From assembly GCA_019695185.1 (NCBI GenBank), contig JAIBAN010000039.1:1-64000 (forward strand): a stretch of 64,000 bases of DNA, given 5' to 3'. A program made the position numbers and the translations under genes. The notes beneath the pieces are model-generated. The model was not told the DNA's origin, searched no databases, and saw only the letters and a program-made list of their open reading frames with translations. Below are positions 56,269 to 64,000 of this stretch, piece after piece (the first letter of the stretch is position 1; every line of letters starts with the position of its first letter). Origin of the DNA: Blastocatellia bacterium. GTDB taxonomy: Bacteria > Acidobacteriota > Blastocatellia > Chloracidobacteriales > Chloracidobacteriaceae.

Positions 56269-57615
56269 TTGCACAAAAATACAATTCTCCTGGTTGACGA
56301 TGAGCCCGGCATCCGCTTTGGGATTCGGAACTTTTTGGAAGCCCTCGATTATGCAGTAGTTGAAGCAGGAAGCTGCCGTGAAGCAGAAGAGCAATGCCGA
56401 ACCCACCGGCTGGATGCAGCAATTTTGGATTATTCCCTGCCGGATGGAAATGCCATCAGCCTGCTGGCCCGGATTAAGGAAATCATTCCTTTGCCGATTG
56501 TCATTCTAACCGGGTACGGAACCATTGAACTGGCAGTCCAGGCTATTAAGGACGGAGCCGAGCATTTCCTCACCAAGCCGGTTGAACTCCCCGCCCTGTC
56601 AATCATTCTCCAACGCATGATTGACAATCAGCGGCATCGCCGGGCGAATTTGGCCGGAAAATCGCGTCAGGACCGCAAAGGTGTGCATCCTTTCCGGGGG
56701 AGCAGCCGCGCTATCCAAAACCTGGCTCAACAAGCAGAAAAAGTGGCCGCTACGGACAGCCCCGTTTTGATTCAGGGTGAAACCGGAACCGGGAAAGGTG
56801 TGCTGGCAGCCTGGCTTCATGCCAACAGTGCCCGCAACGAGGAGCCTTTTGTTGACCTGAACTGCGCCGGACTTTCCAGCGAATTTCTGGAAACCGAATT
56901 GTTTGGTCATGAAAAGGGAGCCTTTACCAGTGCAGTAGCTCAAAAACAAGGACTGTTGGAAGTGGCTCACCGGGGAACCGTTTTTCTGGATGAAATCGGC
57001 GACATGGATCCACAGGTGCAACCCAAACTGCTGAAGGTACTGGAGGAAAAGAAGTTTCGCCGCCTGGGCGAAATCCGGGACCGGCAGGTTGATATCCGGT
57101 TGATTGCGGCCACCCATCAAGACCTCAACCGAGCGGTTCGGGAAAAGCGGTTCCGCAGCGATTTATATTTTCGCATCAGCACCATTCCCCTGGTGGTTCC
57201 CCCATTGCGGGAACGGCGCGAGGACATCCCGGAACTGGCCCGATTTTTTCTGGCTGGTTTTACGACGGATTTAGGCCGCCCGAAAGTGGAATTTACGCCG
57301 GAGGCACTGGAAGGGCTCTGCGCCTATCACTGGCCGGGAAATATCAGGGAATTGCGCAATGTGGTGGAACGGGCAGTGTTACTGGGAGACCGAAACCGTT
57401 TGGGGGTCCGGGATTTGATGTTTGACCACGCCGACCAGGCTGTTCCGCCAGACAATACGGTTCATTTTACCCTGGAAGAACTGGAGCACTATCACATCCA
57501 GCGGATTTTAAAACTGGAAAACAATCGGGTGGAGCAGGCGGCGGCACGGCTGGGGATTCCCCGGAGCACCCTTTACCAAAAAATCAAAAAGCTCCAGCTC
57601 CCAAATTCAAATTGA
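56269..57615 (+). CDS. sigma-54-dependent NtrC-type activator
   Basis: The 448-residue protein starts at TTG with AAGGAGG ideally placed. Receiver: LLVDDEPG, phospho-Asp54 in ILDYSLPDG, LTGYG, Lys in FLTKPVE. AAA+ domain: Walker A GETGTGKG near 170, the sigma-54-contact loop GAFTSA at about 217-222 (usual GAFTGA), Walker B TVFLDEIGDM, then LLKVLEEKKFRRLGE and WPGNIRELRNVVERA. A Fis-type helix-turn-helix (VEQAAARLGIPRSTLYQK) ends it. It opens sigma-54 promoters by ATP hydrolysis. It is the last gene of the kinase operon. Confidence 0.95.
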   Translation: MHKNTILLVDDEPGIRFGIRNFLEALDYAVVEAGSCREAEEQCRTHRLDAAILDYSLPDGNAISLLARIKEIIPLPIVILTGYGTIELAVQAIKDGAEHFLTKPVELPALSIILQRMIDNQRHRRANLAGKSRQDRKGVHPFRGSSRAIQNLAQQAEKVAATDSPVLIQGETGTGKGVLAAWLHANSARNEEPFVDLNCAGLSSEFLETELFGHEKGAFTSAVAQKQGLLEVAHRGTVFLDEIGDMDPQVQPKLLKVLEEKKFRRLGEIRDRQVDIRLIAATHQDLNRAVREKRFRSDLYFRISTIPLVVPPLRERREDIPELARFFLAGFTTDLGRPKVEFTPEALEGLCAYHWPGNIRELRNVVERAVLLGDRNRLGVRDLMFDHADQAVPPDNTVHFTLEELEHYHIQRILKLENNRVEQAAARLGIPRSTLYQKIKKLQLPNSN

Positions 57616-57738
57616 GGGGCCAGACGGCGGCAAAACCAATAAAAAACCGATTCCCAGGCTGGTTCCCACTTGCTGGCAGGAATTTGTTTCATAGAGTCCC
57701 CCTGCGTGTGCGGTTGTGGAGACGTGGCTGACGCCCAT

Positions 57739-58590
57739 TTAGGAATTGACCGGGGCTTCCATCCTGGGGCGGCACTTGCGTAATATCCTCAGCAACCGTT
57801 GCTGGACCTGATGCACTTCGGGTTTCCTTAAAATCACCTGTTCCAGCGAGGCGCGAAAATCAAGTTTTTCAATATCCTCCTGGGTCAACCGCAACAGAAG
57901 CGATTGCTCCAAAGCGTCCACATAGGTTTCCACTGCCGCGGGAAACCGCTGGTACTCTTCCACCCGTTTCAAAATGGCGTAACCAATGGTTGGTATTTTA
58001 CTGCCTGAACCAATATCGTCGTCCAAATACCAGTAGGTCACCTGGTCCCAGCCCAAAGCAAAATTACTCGGATGGACATCAAGAACCACCTCCTGGCGCG
58101 CCGTCAATAACAGGGACCGCACGACAGCGCGGGCGAATATCTCCAGGGCTTCCGCCAGCAAGAGGGGCTGGTCCTGTGCCTCGGCCAGAGCCATTTGCCC
58201 CCGCAGAGTTTGAAACCAAGGCGTAATCGTCCATAACCATCCCCCACCTGCCGGGTCATTCTGCAAGCATAAAACTGTTTTTTCAGGCAGCAACGGCCCT
58301 AACCTGCTTTTGCGGCGGGCCAAATCAATCAGCCGCAGCCGACCTTCATCCAAATCACCAAAAAACCGCCGTGCGGAGGTTTTCAAGCACCAGGAACCAG
58401 CTTGATACAGCAGCAGGTCAGTGGTTCCACTTCCTTCCAGTCGTCCCTGTTTTCCCACCAAATCTGAGCGCGAAATGATGTTGGCGATCTCAATTTCCCG
58501 GAGTAACTCCCGGCCAGTTACGACCGGCCAAATAAAACCGGAAGGAACGTTGGAATTGGGAAGGGGGGGGATTTTTTCGTGTTCCACCAT
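57739..58590 (-). CDS. hypothetical, divergent protein-kinase-fold candidate
   Basis: A 283-residue protein without TM and no named family that I recognise. Three spaced motifs hint at a protein-kinase-like fold: a Lys in SWCLKTS near residue 70, VVLDVHPSNF near 168 (compare HxDxxxxN catalytic loops such as GDLHPGN) and WYLDDDIG near 188 (in the DFG position). WLWTITPWF would be the hinge. Length fits small bacterial kinases (APH, RIO, Fic-unrelated). The roadblock gene precedes it on the same strand, 106 nt away. The fold is a hypothesis from pattern spacing only. Confidence 0.55.
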   Translation of the reverse strand: MVEHEKIPPLPNSNVPSGFIWPVVTGRELLREIEIANIISRSDLVGKQGRLEGSGTTDLLLYQAGSWCLKTSARRFFGDLDEGRLRLIDLARRKSRLGPLLPEKTVLCLQNDPAGGGWLWTITPWFQTLRGQMALAEAQDQPLLLAEALEIFARAVVRSLLLTARQEVVLDVHPSNFALGWDQVTYWYLDDDIGSGSKIPTIGYAILKRVEEYQRFPAAVETYVDALEQSLLLRLTQEDIEKLDFRASLEQVILRKPEVHQVQQRLLRILRKCRPRMEAPVNS

Positions 58591-58696
58591 AGTTTGGATT
58601 GGTTTGGTTCGGCTTGAAGGCCGTCAGAACCCCAGAGGGAAGGGGCCGTGCGGGGTATCCCCCACCCCCTGAGGTACTTCCCCAGTTCTGAAACGA

Positions 58697-59104
58697 CTAG
58701 GGAAGTAACGGTTCGAGGGTGGGAAGAACCGACTTGAGCATGGCCCACCCCATCCCAATATTAGTGGTTTTCTTGGTGACCAACATCACCACGGCACGAC
58801 CGTCTTTTAACGTTTTGGCAAAATGATAGTTATGGGCCGAAGTGACATGAATTTCCTGAAAATAATGCTCTCCATTCTCAGAAAGTCCCCGATGAGCCCG
58901 GACCATCTGCTCGATGCGGCCAATGTTACTGCCCCGAAACAGGTCCATAGTTGCAGCCGCAACAATCTCATTTAAGGTTTGGGTATATTGCGCAGTGTTG
59001 TGAATCCCCAACAACATGCCGGATTCAAGATCCACTACGCCACATGCAATTGACCCATCAACTTTGTTGACAATCTCACGGCAGGCGTCATCAATCTTTC
59101 CCAT
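58697..59104 (-). CDS. roadblock/LC7-domain protein
   Basis: A 135-residue single-domain protein starting at the ATG with AAAGGA upstream; the frame runs further to 59194 without a site. DGSIACGVVDLESGMLLGIH is the roadblock beta-strand pattern, and the C-terminal half (HVTSAHNYHFAKTLKDG, VVMLVTKKTTNIGMGW) completes the fold. In bacteria such proteins form platforms for small GTPases (MglB-type) or for polarity and gliding. No MglA GTPase is in the window. The gene next to it encodes a possible kinase-like protein. Confidence 0.8.
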   Translation of the reverse strand: MGKIDDACREIVNKVDGSIACGVVDLESGMLLGIHNTAQYTQTLNEIVAAATMDLFRGSNIGRIEQMVRAHRGLSENGEHYFQEIHVTSAHNYHFAKTLKDGRAVVMLVTKKTTNIGMGWAMLKSVLPTLEPLLP

Positions 59105-59419
59105 ATAATACAAGTCCTTTCGGTTTTTCAGGGTATTTTCCGTGTATGCTGAGACACGGAGAGAACTGTTTGAGTCGTCCGTCACAGGCTCCACGGACTT
59201 GCCAGTTGCTGTCTGGCCGAGCCTTGTTTTTGTCTCAACAATTCCTGTGCCAGTCCCTGCCAGGAACCGCTATCTGACTTTAACCATTGAAGAATCAGTG
59301 CCAAACACAGCCGTAAAAAGCAAAACACCCTTTGGTGAAGGGTGTTTTTGTCTGAAATCGAGACGTGCTTTCTGAAATTGGGAAACCTCACCCCAAAATA
59401 CCGGCGGCCAGCTCTCAAC
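59105..59419. other. 315-bp intergenic region
   Basis: No gene. It holds the thioredoxin-gene terminator at 59322-59348 and the upstream region of the roadblock gene. A near-match to a sigma-54 site on the minus strand is at 59238-59253, but its -12 element is GT rather than GC. Confidence 0.55.
59322..59348 (-). terminator. terminator after the thioredoxin-like gene
   Basis: A perfect 11-bp stem (AAAACACCCTT with AAGGGTGTTTT) and a 5-nt loop, with TTTTGCTTTTTA following on the minus strand, 72 nt past the stop codon. Confidence 0.85.
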
Positions 59420-59914
59420 TTATTTGCGACGGGGAGCCCAGGTCTGCAAAAAAGCCGAATATTTGGCTAAATCATAGGATTTCCCTGATTCGAGGTCCCC
59501 TGTGTTTTGCGAATGGAGCAGTTTTCCATGCTCATCTAAAACGAAAAGGTGGGGATACCCCGCCACTTTGGGATATTTTGACAGCACTTTTTCGTTTTTG
59601 TTTTCTTCACTGAAATTGATTTTTACCCAAATAAAGTTTTTATCCCGCAACTCCTGCAACGCAGGGTTTTCCGCAAAAAAGCTGTCAGTGCGGCGGCACC
59701 AGACACACCATTCACCACCCACATCAAGCAAAATGCGGCGATGGGTGCGGCGGGCTTCCTGAATGGCTGACTGAATGTCCTGAGCAGCATCCCGGGCCGG
59801 ATCAAATTTGGCTGCCTGACGGATGACTGTGGATTTGCCTGGTTGTGTGAAACCTGGTTGCGATCCCGTCAGGATGAAAACAAGCAGCAGAACGACAAGT
59901 TTGAGATTGGTCAT
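59420..59914 (-). CDS. secreted thioredoxin-like protein (Thioredoxin_7)
   Basis: 164 residues starting at the ATG with AAGGGAAAC upstream; an earlier start would add 11. Signal peptide at 1-24. Domain: LLDVGGEWCVWCRRTDSFF gives the CVWC redox pair (Cys70, Cys73) in the style of Thioredoxin_7/DUF255 proteins. NFIWVKINFSEENKNEK and GYPHLFVLDEHGKLLH complete the fold, with the cis-Pro in GYPH. It should reduce disulfides in the periplasm, perhaps in cytochrome c maturation. It is divergent from the ATP-grasp gene. Confidence 0.88.
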   Translation of the reverse strand: MTNLKLVVLLLVFILTGSQPGFTQPGKSTVIRQAAKFDPARDAAQDIQSAIQEARRTHRRILLDVGGEWCVWCRRTDSFFAENPALQELRDKNFIWVKINFSEENKNEKVLSKYPKVAGYPHLFVLDEHGKLLHSQNTGDLESGKSYDLAKYSAFLQTWAPRRK

Positions 59915-60129
59915 AAGTTTCCCTTTTCTGATAGTTTGAAATTGCACTCAATGTACCCAAAGATGAGCGGTTCTTCCAGTTGTGGGAGCCAGCATTGCGG
60001 CGGTTCCCCCCTTGGATTTTGATGTCACAGTCGCCCTTTTGATTTTTTCGTGCAGCAATCTTTGGCTGCTTCAGGTATCCTGGAACAGTTTTCAACCCCC
60101 AAACCTGTTGTTGGAGGCGGGCCACCATC

Positions 60130-61482
60130 ATGGCTTCTGCACCTTTACAAGCTGCCCTCGCTTGGCTGGAAAATCGCATTCACCAGGGGACGGACATTGG
60201 TCCGGCTCTGTTTGAGCGTCTCTTAAAGGCGGAACGGGAACAAGGTTTACTGCATGAGAACCGTCCCTTATGTCCGTTTTTGCGACCACATATCCTCACC
60301 CGCTCTCAGTATGACGAAATTTGCCGGGCTGCCACCACGTTGGCTTTTGCTTTTGAAAGGCTGGTTTCCGCCGCTTTCACCCATGACCAGGTGTTGCACG
60401 AATTGGGACTCACCGCCGCCGAATACGAGATGGCCCGGATTGACCCCGGCTATCCAAGGTTGTGTGTCACCAGTCGGCTGGATTCCTTCAATACTGCCAC
60501 CGGGTTTTCCTTTATCGAATACAATGCGGAAACGCCCGCCGGGATTCCCGACCAGGCCTTAATGGAAGAGATTTTTTATCATTTGCCCCATATGCAGGAA
60601 TTTCTGGGACGGTTTCCCCATTGGATTCCCCATCCTGAACCTAAATTATTGGAAACCATGCTTGAAACCTATCGTGCCTGGGGCGGGACCAGGGATTATC
60701 CCCACATCGCCATCGTTGACTGGAAGGGGGTGGCAACTGAGAGTGAATTTGAAGTGTTGCGAAATTATTTCAGTTCAAAAGGTTCCCCCACCATCATTGC
60801 CGACCCGCACGAACTGGAATATGACGGCTCCCGGTTGCGGGCAGGGGATTTTGAAATCGATATTTTTTATAAACGGGTTATCATTCATGAATTTCTGGCA
60901 AAATTTGATGCCAACCATCCCCTGGTTCAGGCGTATGCAGACCACAATGTCTGCATGATTAATTCATTTCGTTCCAAAATGGCACATAAAAAGGCAGGTT
61001 TCGCCATTTTGAGCGACCCCTTGTATGCCGACATTTTTACGCCGCATCAACAGGAGGTCATCGCCCGCCATATTCCCTGGACGAGACGGGTCAAAAATTG
61101 TGTAACCTCCCACCACAACGCCCAGGTGGACCTTCCCGAATTTATCCGCACCCAGCAGCAGCAACTGGTTCTGAAACCAAATGATGAATATGGAGGGCAC
61201 GGAGTCGTCCTGGGTTGGGAGACCAGTGCTGCTGATTGGGATGCCGCGCTCGACCATGCTCTGAAACATGATTACGTTGTGCAGGAGCGGGTACCCACCC
61301 AAAAAATCACCATGCCCATGTTTACCAATCAGCTTGAGCATCACGAATTATGGGTGGATTTCAACCCCTTTTTATTTAACAACCAAGTGGAAGGAGCCAT
61401 GGTTCGGTTGTCTGCCTCCGCTTTGGTCAACATTTCGGCTGGAGGAGGAGAAACGGCCCTGCTGATTTTGGAAAATTGTTGA
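60130..61482 (+). CDS. circularly permuted ATP-grasp-like protein
   Basis: A 450-residue protein without TM. DSFNTATGFSFIEYNAETPAG (about 120-140) resembles the substrate/ATP region of glutathionylspermidine synthase and circularly permuted type 2 ATP-grasp proteins, and LVLKPNDEYGGHGVVLG (about 344-360) has the Lys and Gly-rich loop. It may form a peptide or amide bond on an unknown substrate. The downstream gene (168 nt from stop to start) is the second DUF4351-like paralogue. The start is the ATG at 60130; no strong ribosome-binding site. Confidence 0.68.
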   Translation: MASAPLQAALAWLENRIHQGTDIGPALFERLLKAEREQGLLHENRPLCPFLRPHILTRSQYDEICRAATTLAFAFERLVSAAFTHDQVLHELGLTAAEYEMARIDPGYPRLCVTSRLDSFNTATGFSFIEYNAETPAGIPDQALMEEIFYHLPHMQEFLGRFPHWIPHPEPKLLETMLETYRAWGGTRDYPHIAIVDWKGVATESEFEVLRNYFSSKGSPTIIADPHELEYDGSRLRAGDFEIDIFYKRVIIHEFLAKFDANHPLVQAYADHNVCMINSFRSKMAHKKAGFAILSDPLYADIFTPHQQEVIARHIPWTRRVKNCVTSHHNAQVDLPEFIRTQQQQLVLKPNDEYGGHGVVLGWETSAADWDAALDHALKHDYVVQERVPTQKITMPMFTNQLEHHELWVDFNPFLFNNQVEGAMVRLSASALVNISAGGGETALLILENC

Positions 61483-61649
61483 ATCTTTCCCCCCAAAAGT
61501 CTTGCCAAATAGTTCCTCAGGGTCTATATGATTACCTGGGCGGAAGTCCTTACAAAAATAACGCCGCTTTTGACTCTCATCTCACGCAGAGGGGTGATTC
61601 CTTATTCTCAATTGAAGAGGAACTCAACCCCAAAGGAAATTCCAGTCAC

Positions 61650-63332
61650 ATGAAAAAAAATGATGTTGCTCTCCCGTTCACCTATCGGGCGGGTCGCAAA
61701 CCTGTATCCCATTTTACCGAACGGTTGGGGATGCACATGCGACACAATCCGGATGACGACCCCCCGCTCACACCTTTTCAAAATCTGATGGCTGCCATCC
61801 GCAAGCGCTTCGGAACCATTCCCAACACTGAAACTCAACGTATCAAACGGTTGGATGATGAACAGCAGGAGCATTTGCTGGATGTGGTGGTCCAGGCTGA
61901 ATCCCTCGAATTTTTCCTGGCCCAAATACCTGTCCCGGAGCCTCCGGCCAGTGGCGGTGGAAATCAGCGCGGGAGCCGTTCAAACGCTTTCGCGCCATTT
62001 AACGAACCGCCTTTAATACCGGCAGACAACCAAACTCTGGCCCAGGCCATTGAAATGCTCAGTTCCTGGAGAGAGATTTCCAGTGACCGTCAGGTTCGCT
62101 GGCGGCTGAAGGCTTTGTTATCCCGTTTCCCTGAAAATAATTATCAGGCTGGCCTGTGGTTCCAACACCTGAAGGAAATTCAGGCGGGACGCGAACGGGC
62201 CTTGCTCCCTGTCGCGGAACCAGAGCCCGAAACCGAAGCCGGAGCGGAGCGTGAACCTGCCGATTTGGTCAGCGAACGTGCGGCTGAACCAGTTTGGTTC
62301 CAACCGGAGGAAACTCCTGCCACCCCGATGATTGAAATGGAAATGAGTGAATCTATGGCTGCCAAATCCGAAATTGAAACCGTGTTTGAACGCATCACGG
62401 ACGAACCGTCGGTTCGCCCACTTCCCACGCCTGACTTGGTTGTGACTCCGGTTGAAGGAGACGCCGGGCTGCAGGTGAAATCCAACCTTGTGTTTACCGT
62501 CCCATTGGGACACCCCTTCTCAGCCGAACTGAGGGTTATGCACACTCGTTCAGCCAGTGTGGAGGGTAAGCGGCGCATGGTGCTGGTCCTCGATGTGCCG
62601 GAAGAAGACCTGCATTTTGCTCAGGGTGTGGCTCGCAGAGTTGATGGCTTTGTTAGTTTGGAAGACCGGTTAAAAGACACAATTACCAGCTATTTCCTGG
62701 ATGCGGAACATGCCCTCACGGTGCGGCCTGCGCCCGTCCAAACACCGCCTCCAGCCCCTACCATCCAGGCTGTGGCGGAGTCTTACCCCTCCCTGGAACC
62801 CCAAGGGGAAAGAGTGAAGACCACCATTTCCCCCAAAGCACCCTCACTGGTTGAACCAGCCCGCCCAGGTCGAGGCCGTCCCAGAAATCCCATTCTGGTG
62901 AAAAAGAGTGGTGAAACCATTGCGATTTCACCATCCAGCTCTAACCAGCCTGAACCAAATGCTACCGCACGGCGCACCTACCAGTCTCGCAAACCAGCCG
63001 AATTGAAAGCGGCTGAAACGCGATTCCGAAAAAATTTCAAGGTTTTAACCCAGGCAATTAAAACCCATTGTGGGTCAGTGCGACGGGCCTTCACTCCGAC
63101 CTCTGATTATCTGGTCAAATCAATTCTCAAGGGCACGACCATTCCCCAACCTCCCAACTTTCTCAAAATCCTGAAGGATTTGGCCACCCTGCCAGCGGAA
63201 CAACGTCAGGGAATCCGACCGGAATTGACCCAAATCATTGAGGATTATCAGGCTGTTCGCGGAGGAGTGGAATCATATGCGACTGTTAAAGGAGAATTGG
63301 ACGCCCTGATTTCAGCCCTTGCTGCCAAATAG
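61650..63332 (+). CDS. DUF4351-like modular protein, paralogue B
   Basis: 560 residues from the ATG with AAAGG upstream; the frame is open from 61476. It aligns by eye with paralogue A at 24.9 kb: N-terminal unit (AAIRKRFGTIPNTETQRIKR, then HLLDVVVQAESLEFFLAQIP), helical unit (AIEMLSSWREISSDRQVRW, LLSRFPENNYQAGLWFQ), mixed domain (NLVFTVPLGHPFSAELRV, MVLVLDVPEEDLHFA) and C-terminal helical domain (FRKNFKVLTQAIKTHCGSV). Only the Pro/Glu-rich linkers differ in length. RFGTIP with the following helices is the DUF4351 pattern. Function unknown; a scaffold role is possible. Confidence 0.72.
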   Translation: MKKNDVALPFTYRAGRKPVSHFTERLGMHMRHNPDDDPPLTPFQNLMAAIRKRFGTIPNTETQRIKRLDDEQQEHLLDVVVQAESLEFFLAQIPVPEPPASGGGNQRGSRSNAFAPFNEPPLIPADNQTLAQAIEMLSSWREISSDRQVRWRLKALLSRFPENNYQAGLWFQHLKEIQAGRERALLPVAEPEPETEAGAEREPADLVSERAAEPVWFQPEETPATPMIEMEMSESMAAKSEIETVFERITDEPSVRPLPTPDLVVTPVEGDAGLQVKSNLVFTVPLGHPFSAELRVMHTRSASVEGKRRMVLVLDVPEEDLHFAQGVARRVDGFVSLEDRLKDTITSYFLDAEHALTVRPAPVQTPPPAPTIQAVAESYPSLEPQGERVKTTISPKAPSLVEPARPGRGRPRNPILVKKSGETIAISPSSSNQPEPNATARRTYQSRKPAELKAAETRFRKNFKVLTQAIKTHCGSVRRAFTPTSDYLVKSILKGTTIPQPPNFLKILKDLATLPAEQRQGIRPELTQIIEDYQAVRGGVESYATVKGELDALISALAAK

Positions 63333-63630
63333 GCTTGGAATTCCTTTCCAACTCCAACAAACTGACTGAACCAAAGGGAGGCAAACCGGCATGGCCACCA
63401 CCTGCTGCTTCCGCTTCCCTCGTTCAGGTTTGGTCCCTTCTCTTTGCACTTCCCATTTGTAAAATCCGATGGGAGAGAAAGTCCCACAGGGCAATTTGGT
63501 CGCAACCCGAAACTTCCGATAAAGGTCCTAACGGGAATCAATTTTGACCACAATGAGCTTTAACCCCCAGTGTGGGCTGCCTCATTCCTCATTTTCCCAA
63601 GGATGCGGAGGGAACGTCATTGACTTTGGT

Positions 63631-64000
63631 TTATTTCTGTTTTTTGGGTTGGGTTTGATTGAGGAACCGTTCCAGGTATGCTTTCCAGACCACGGCTTTC
63701 GTATGAGTTCCATGACCTACCGTCGTCCCATCCTGGGGAATCACCATTGCCTGGCCCATTTTAACCTGTTTTATTCGGGTTTCCAGAATTCGCAACTCAG
63801 GCGGGTTGATCAGGTCATCAGCAAAATTGATGGCCAACAAGGGAACCTGGATTTTTCCCAGGCCAGGACCAGGATCATAGTCAAATGAACTTTCAATGGC
63901 ATACAAGAGATCATTGGCATCCATGGCGGCAGCCATTGCGGTTACGGACTTAGCAAAAACCTCATCCGCTTCTTTCAAGGTGGGTCCCTGCTGTTGGCGG
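63631..64000 (-). CDS. partial MetX-like alpha/beta hydrolase (C-terminus)
   Basis: The frame is open through the right edge of the window, so only the last 122 or so residues are seen. PLLAINFADDLINPPE carries the Asp of the catalytic triad and GHGTHTKAVVWKAYLERFL its His, typical of homoserine acetyltransferase-like and related alpha/beta hydrolases. The nucleophile and start lie beyond the window. The substrate cannot be judged. The preceding 63333-63630 gap (298 bp) holds nothing I can support. Confidence 0.72.
   Translation of the reverse strand, partial: RQQQGPTLKEADEVFAKSVTAMAAAMDANDLLYAIESSFDYDPGPGLGKIQVPLLAINFADDLINPPELRILETRIKQVKMGQAMVIPQDGTTVGHGTHTKAVVWKAYLERFLNQTQPKKQK

Noticed and set aside
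59238-59253. Minus-strand sigma-54 promoter before the roadblock gene
   Set aside because: The -24 element is perfect, but the -12 element is TTGT instead of TTGC, so the match is not good enough.

Overview
The window looks like a contiguous chromosomal piece of a free-living, Gram-negative, respiring bacterium. It holds outer-membrane beta-barrel and TolC proteins, an MtrA/MtrB-type cytochrome conduit, a quinol-type nitric oxide reductase and an O2-dependent acyl-lipid desaturase. Gene content (M13 peptidase, DUF4388 response regulator, very large PAS kinases, ligand-binding-propeller kinase, many TPR/hypothetical proteins) and a moderate GC content would fit Acidobacteriota (Blastocatellia-like). 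That placement is an inference from content, not from a marker gene. No transposase, phage gene or CRISPR array is visible.

Layout. 0.1-3.7 kb: minus-strand operon for a decaheme cytochrome, an outer-membrane barrel and a small mono-heme cytochrome c. 4.3-8.3 kb: a PstS-like/OmpA fusion, a secreted rhodanese, and an ECF sigma factor with a one-TM protein and a CnrX/Spy-like periplasmic sensor. 8.57 kb: tRNA-Pro(TGG). 8.7-13.3 kb: DedA protein, ATP-grasp ligase, isocitrate dehydrogenase-like enzyme, a hypothetical and a TPR protein. 13.6-20.5 kb: a seven-gene lipid-modification cluster (two CFA-synthase-like methyltransferases, DUF1295, small membrane protein, DUF1365, FAD oxidoreductase, desaturase). 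20.7-29.8 kb: DUF6986-type aldolase-fold protein, TPR lipoprotein-like protein, small membrane protein, the first member of a paralogous DUF4351-like family, a DUF442-type phosphatase and an M13 peptidase. 29.9-36.6 kb: CzcCBA-type metal efflux operon followed by a PII-like protein. 36.9-44.1 kb: trmO, a propeller histidine kinase, an ADP-ribosylglycohydrolase and norB. 44.1-57.6 kb: a signalling island with two hybrid kinases (minus strand) and a plus-strand operon of two kinases, a DUF4388 response regulator and a sigma-54 activator. 57.7-64 kb: kinase-like protein, roadblock protein, thioredoxin, a second ATP-grasp protein, the second member of the DUF4351-like family, and a truncated MetX-like hydrolase at the right edge.

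The most striking structure that the genes do not explain is a set of 7-bp (once 9-bp) tandem arrays. They begin 0-12 nt after stop codons at eight places and often have an inverted copy shortly before the next start codon, so that intercistronic RNA could fold into hairpins of up to about 30 bp. Several different heptamer sequences are used in the same architecture. Other points of interest: a sigma-54-type promoter ahead of the operon that encodes a sigma-54 activator; a CRP/FNR-type palindrome centred 41.5 bp from the inferred norB start site; PAS domains that look like LOV domains but have Pro in place of the photoactive Cys; and the DUF4351-like paralogue pair of unknown function.
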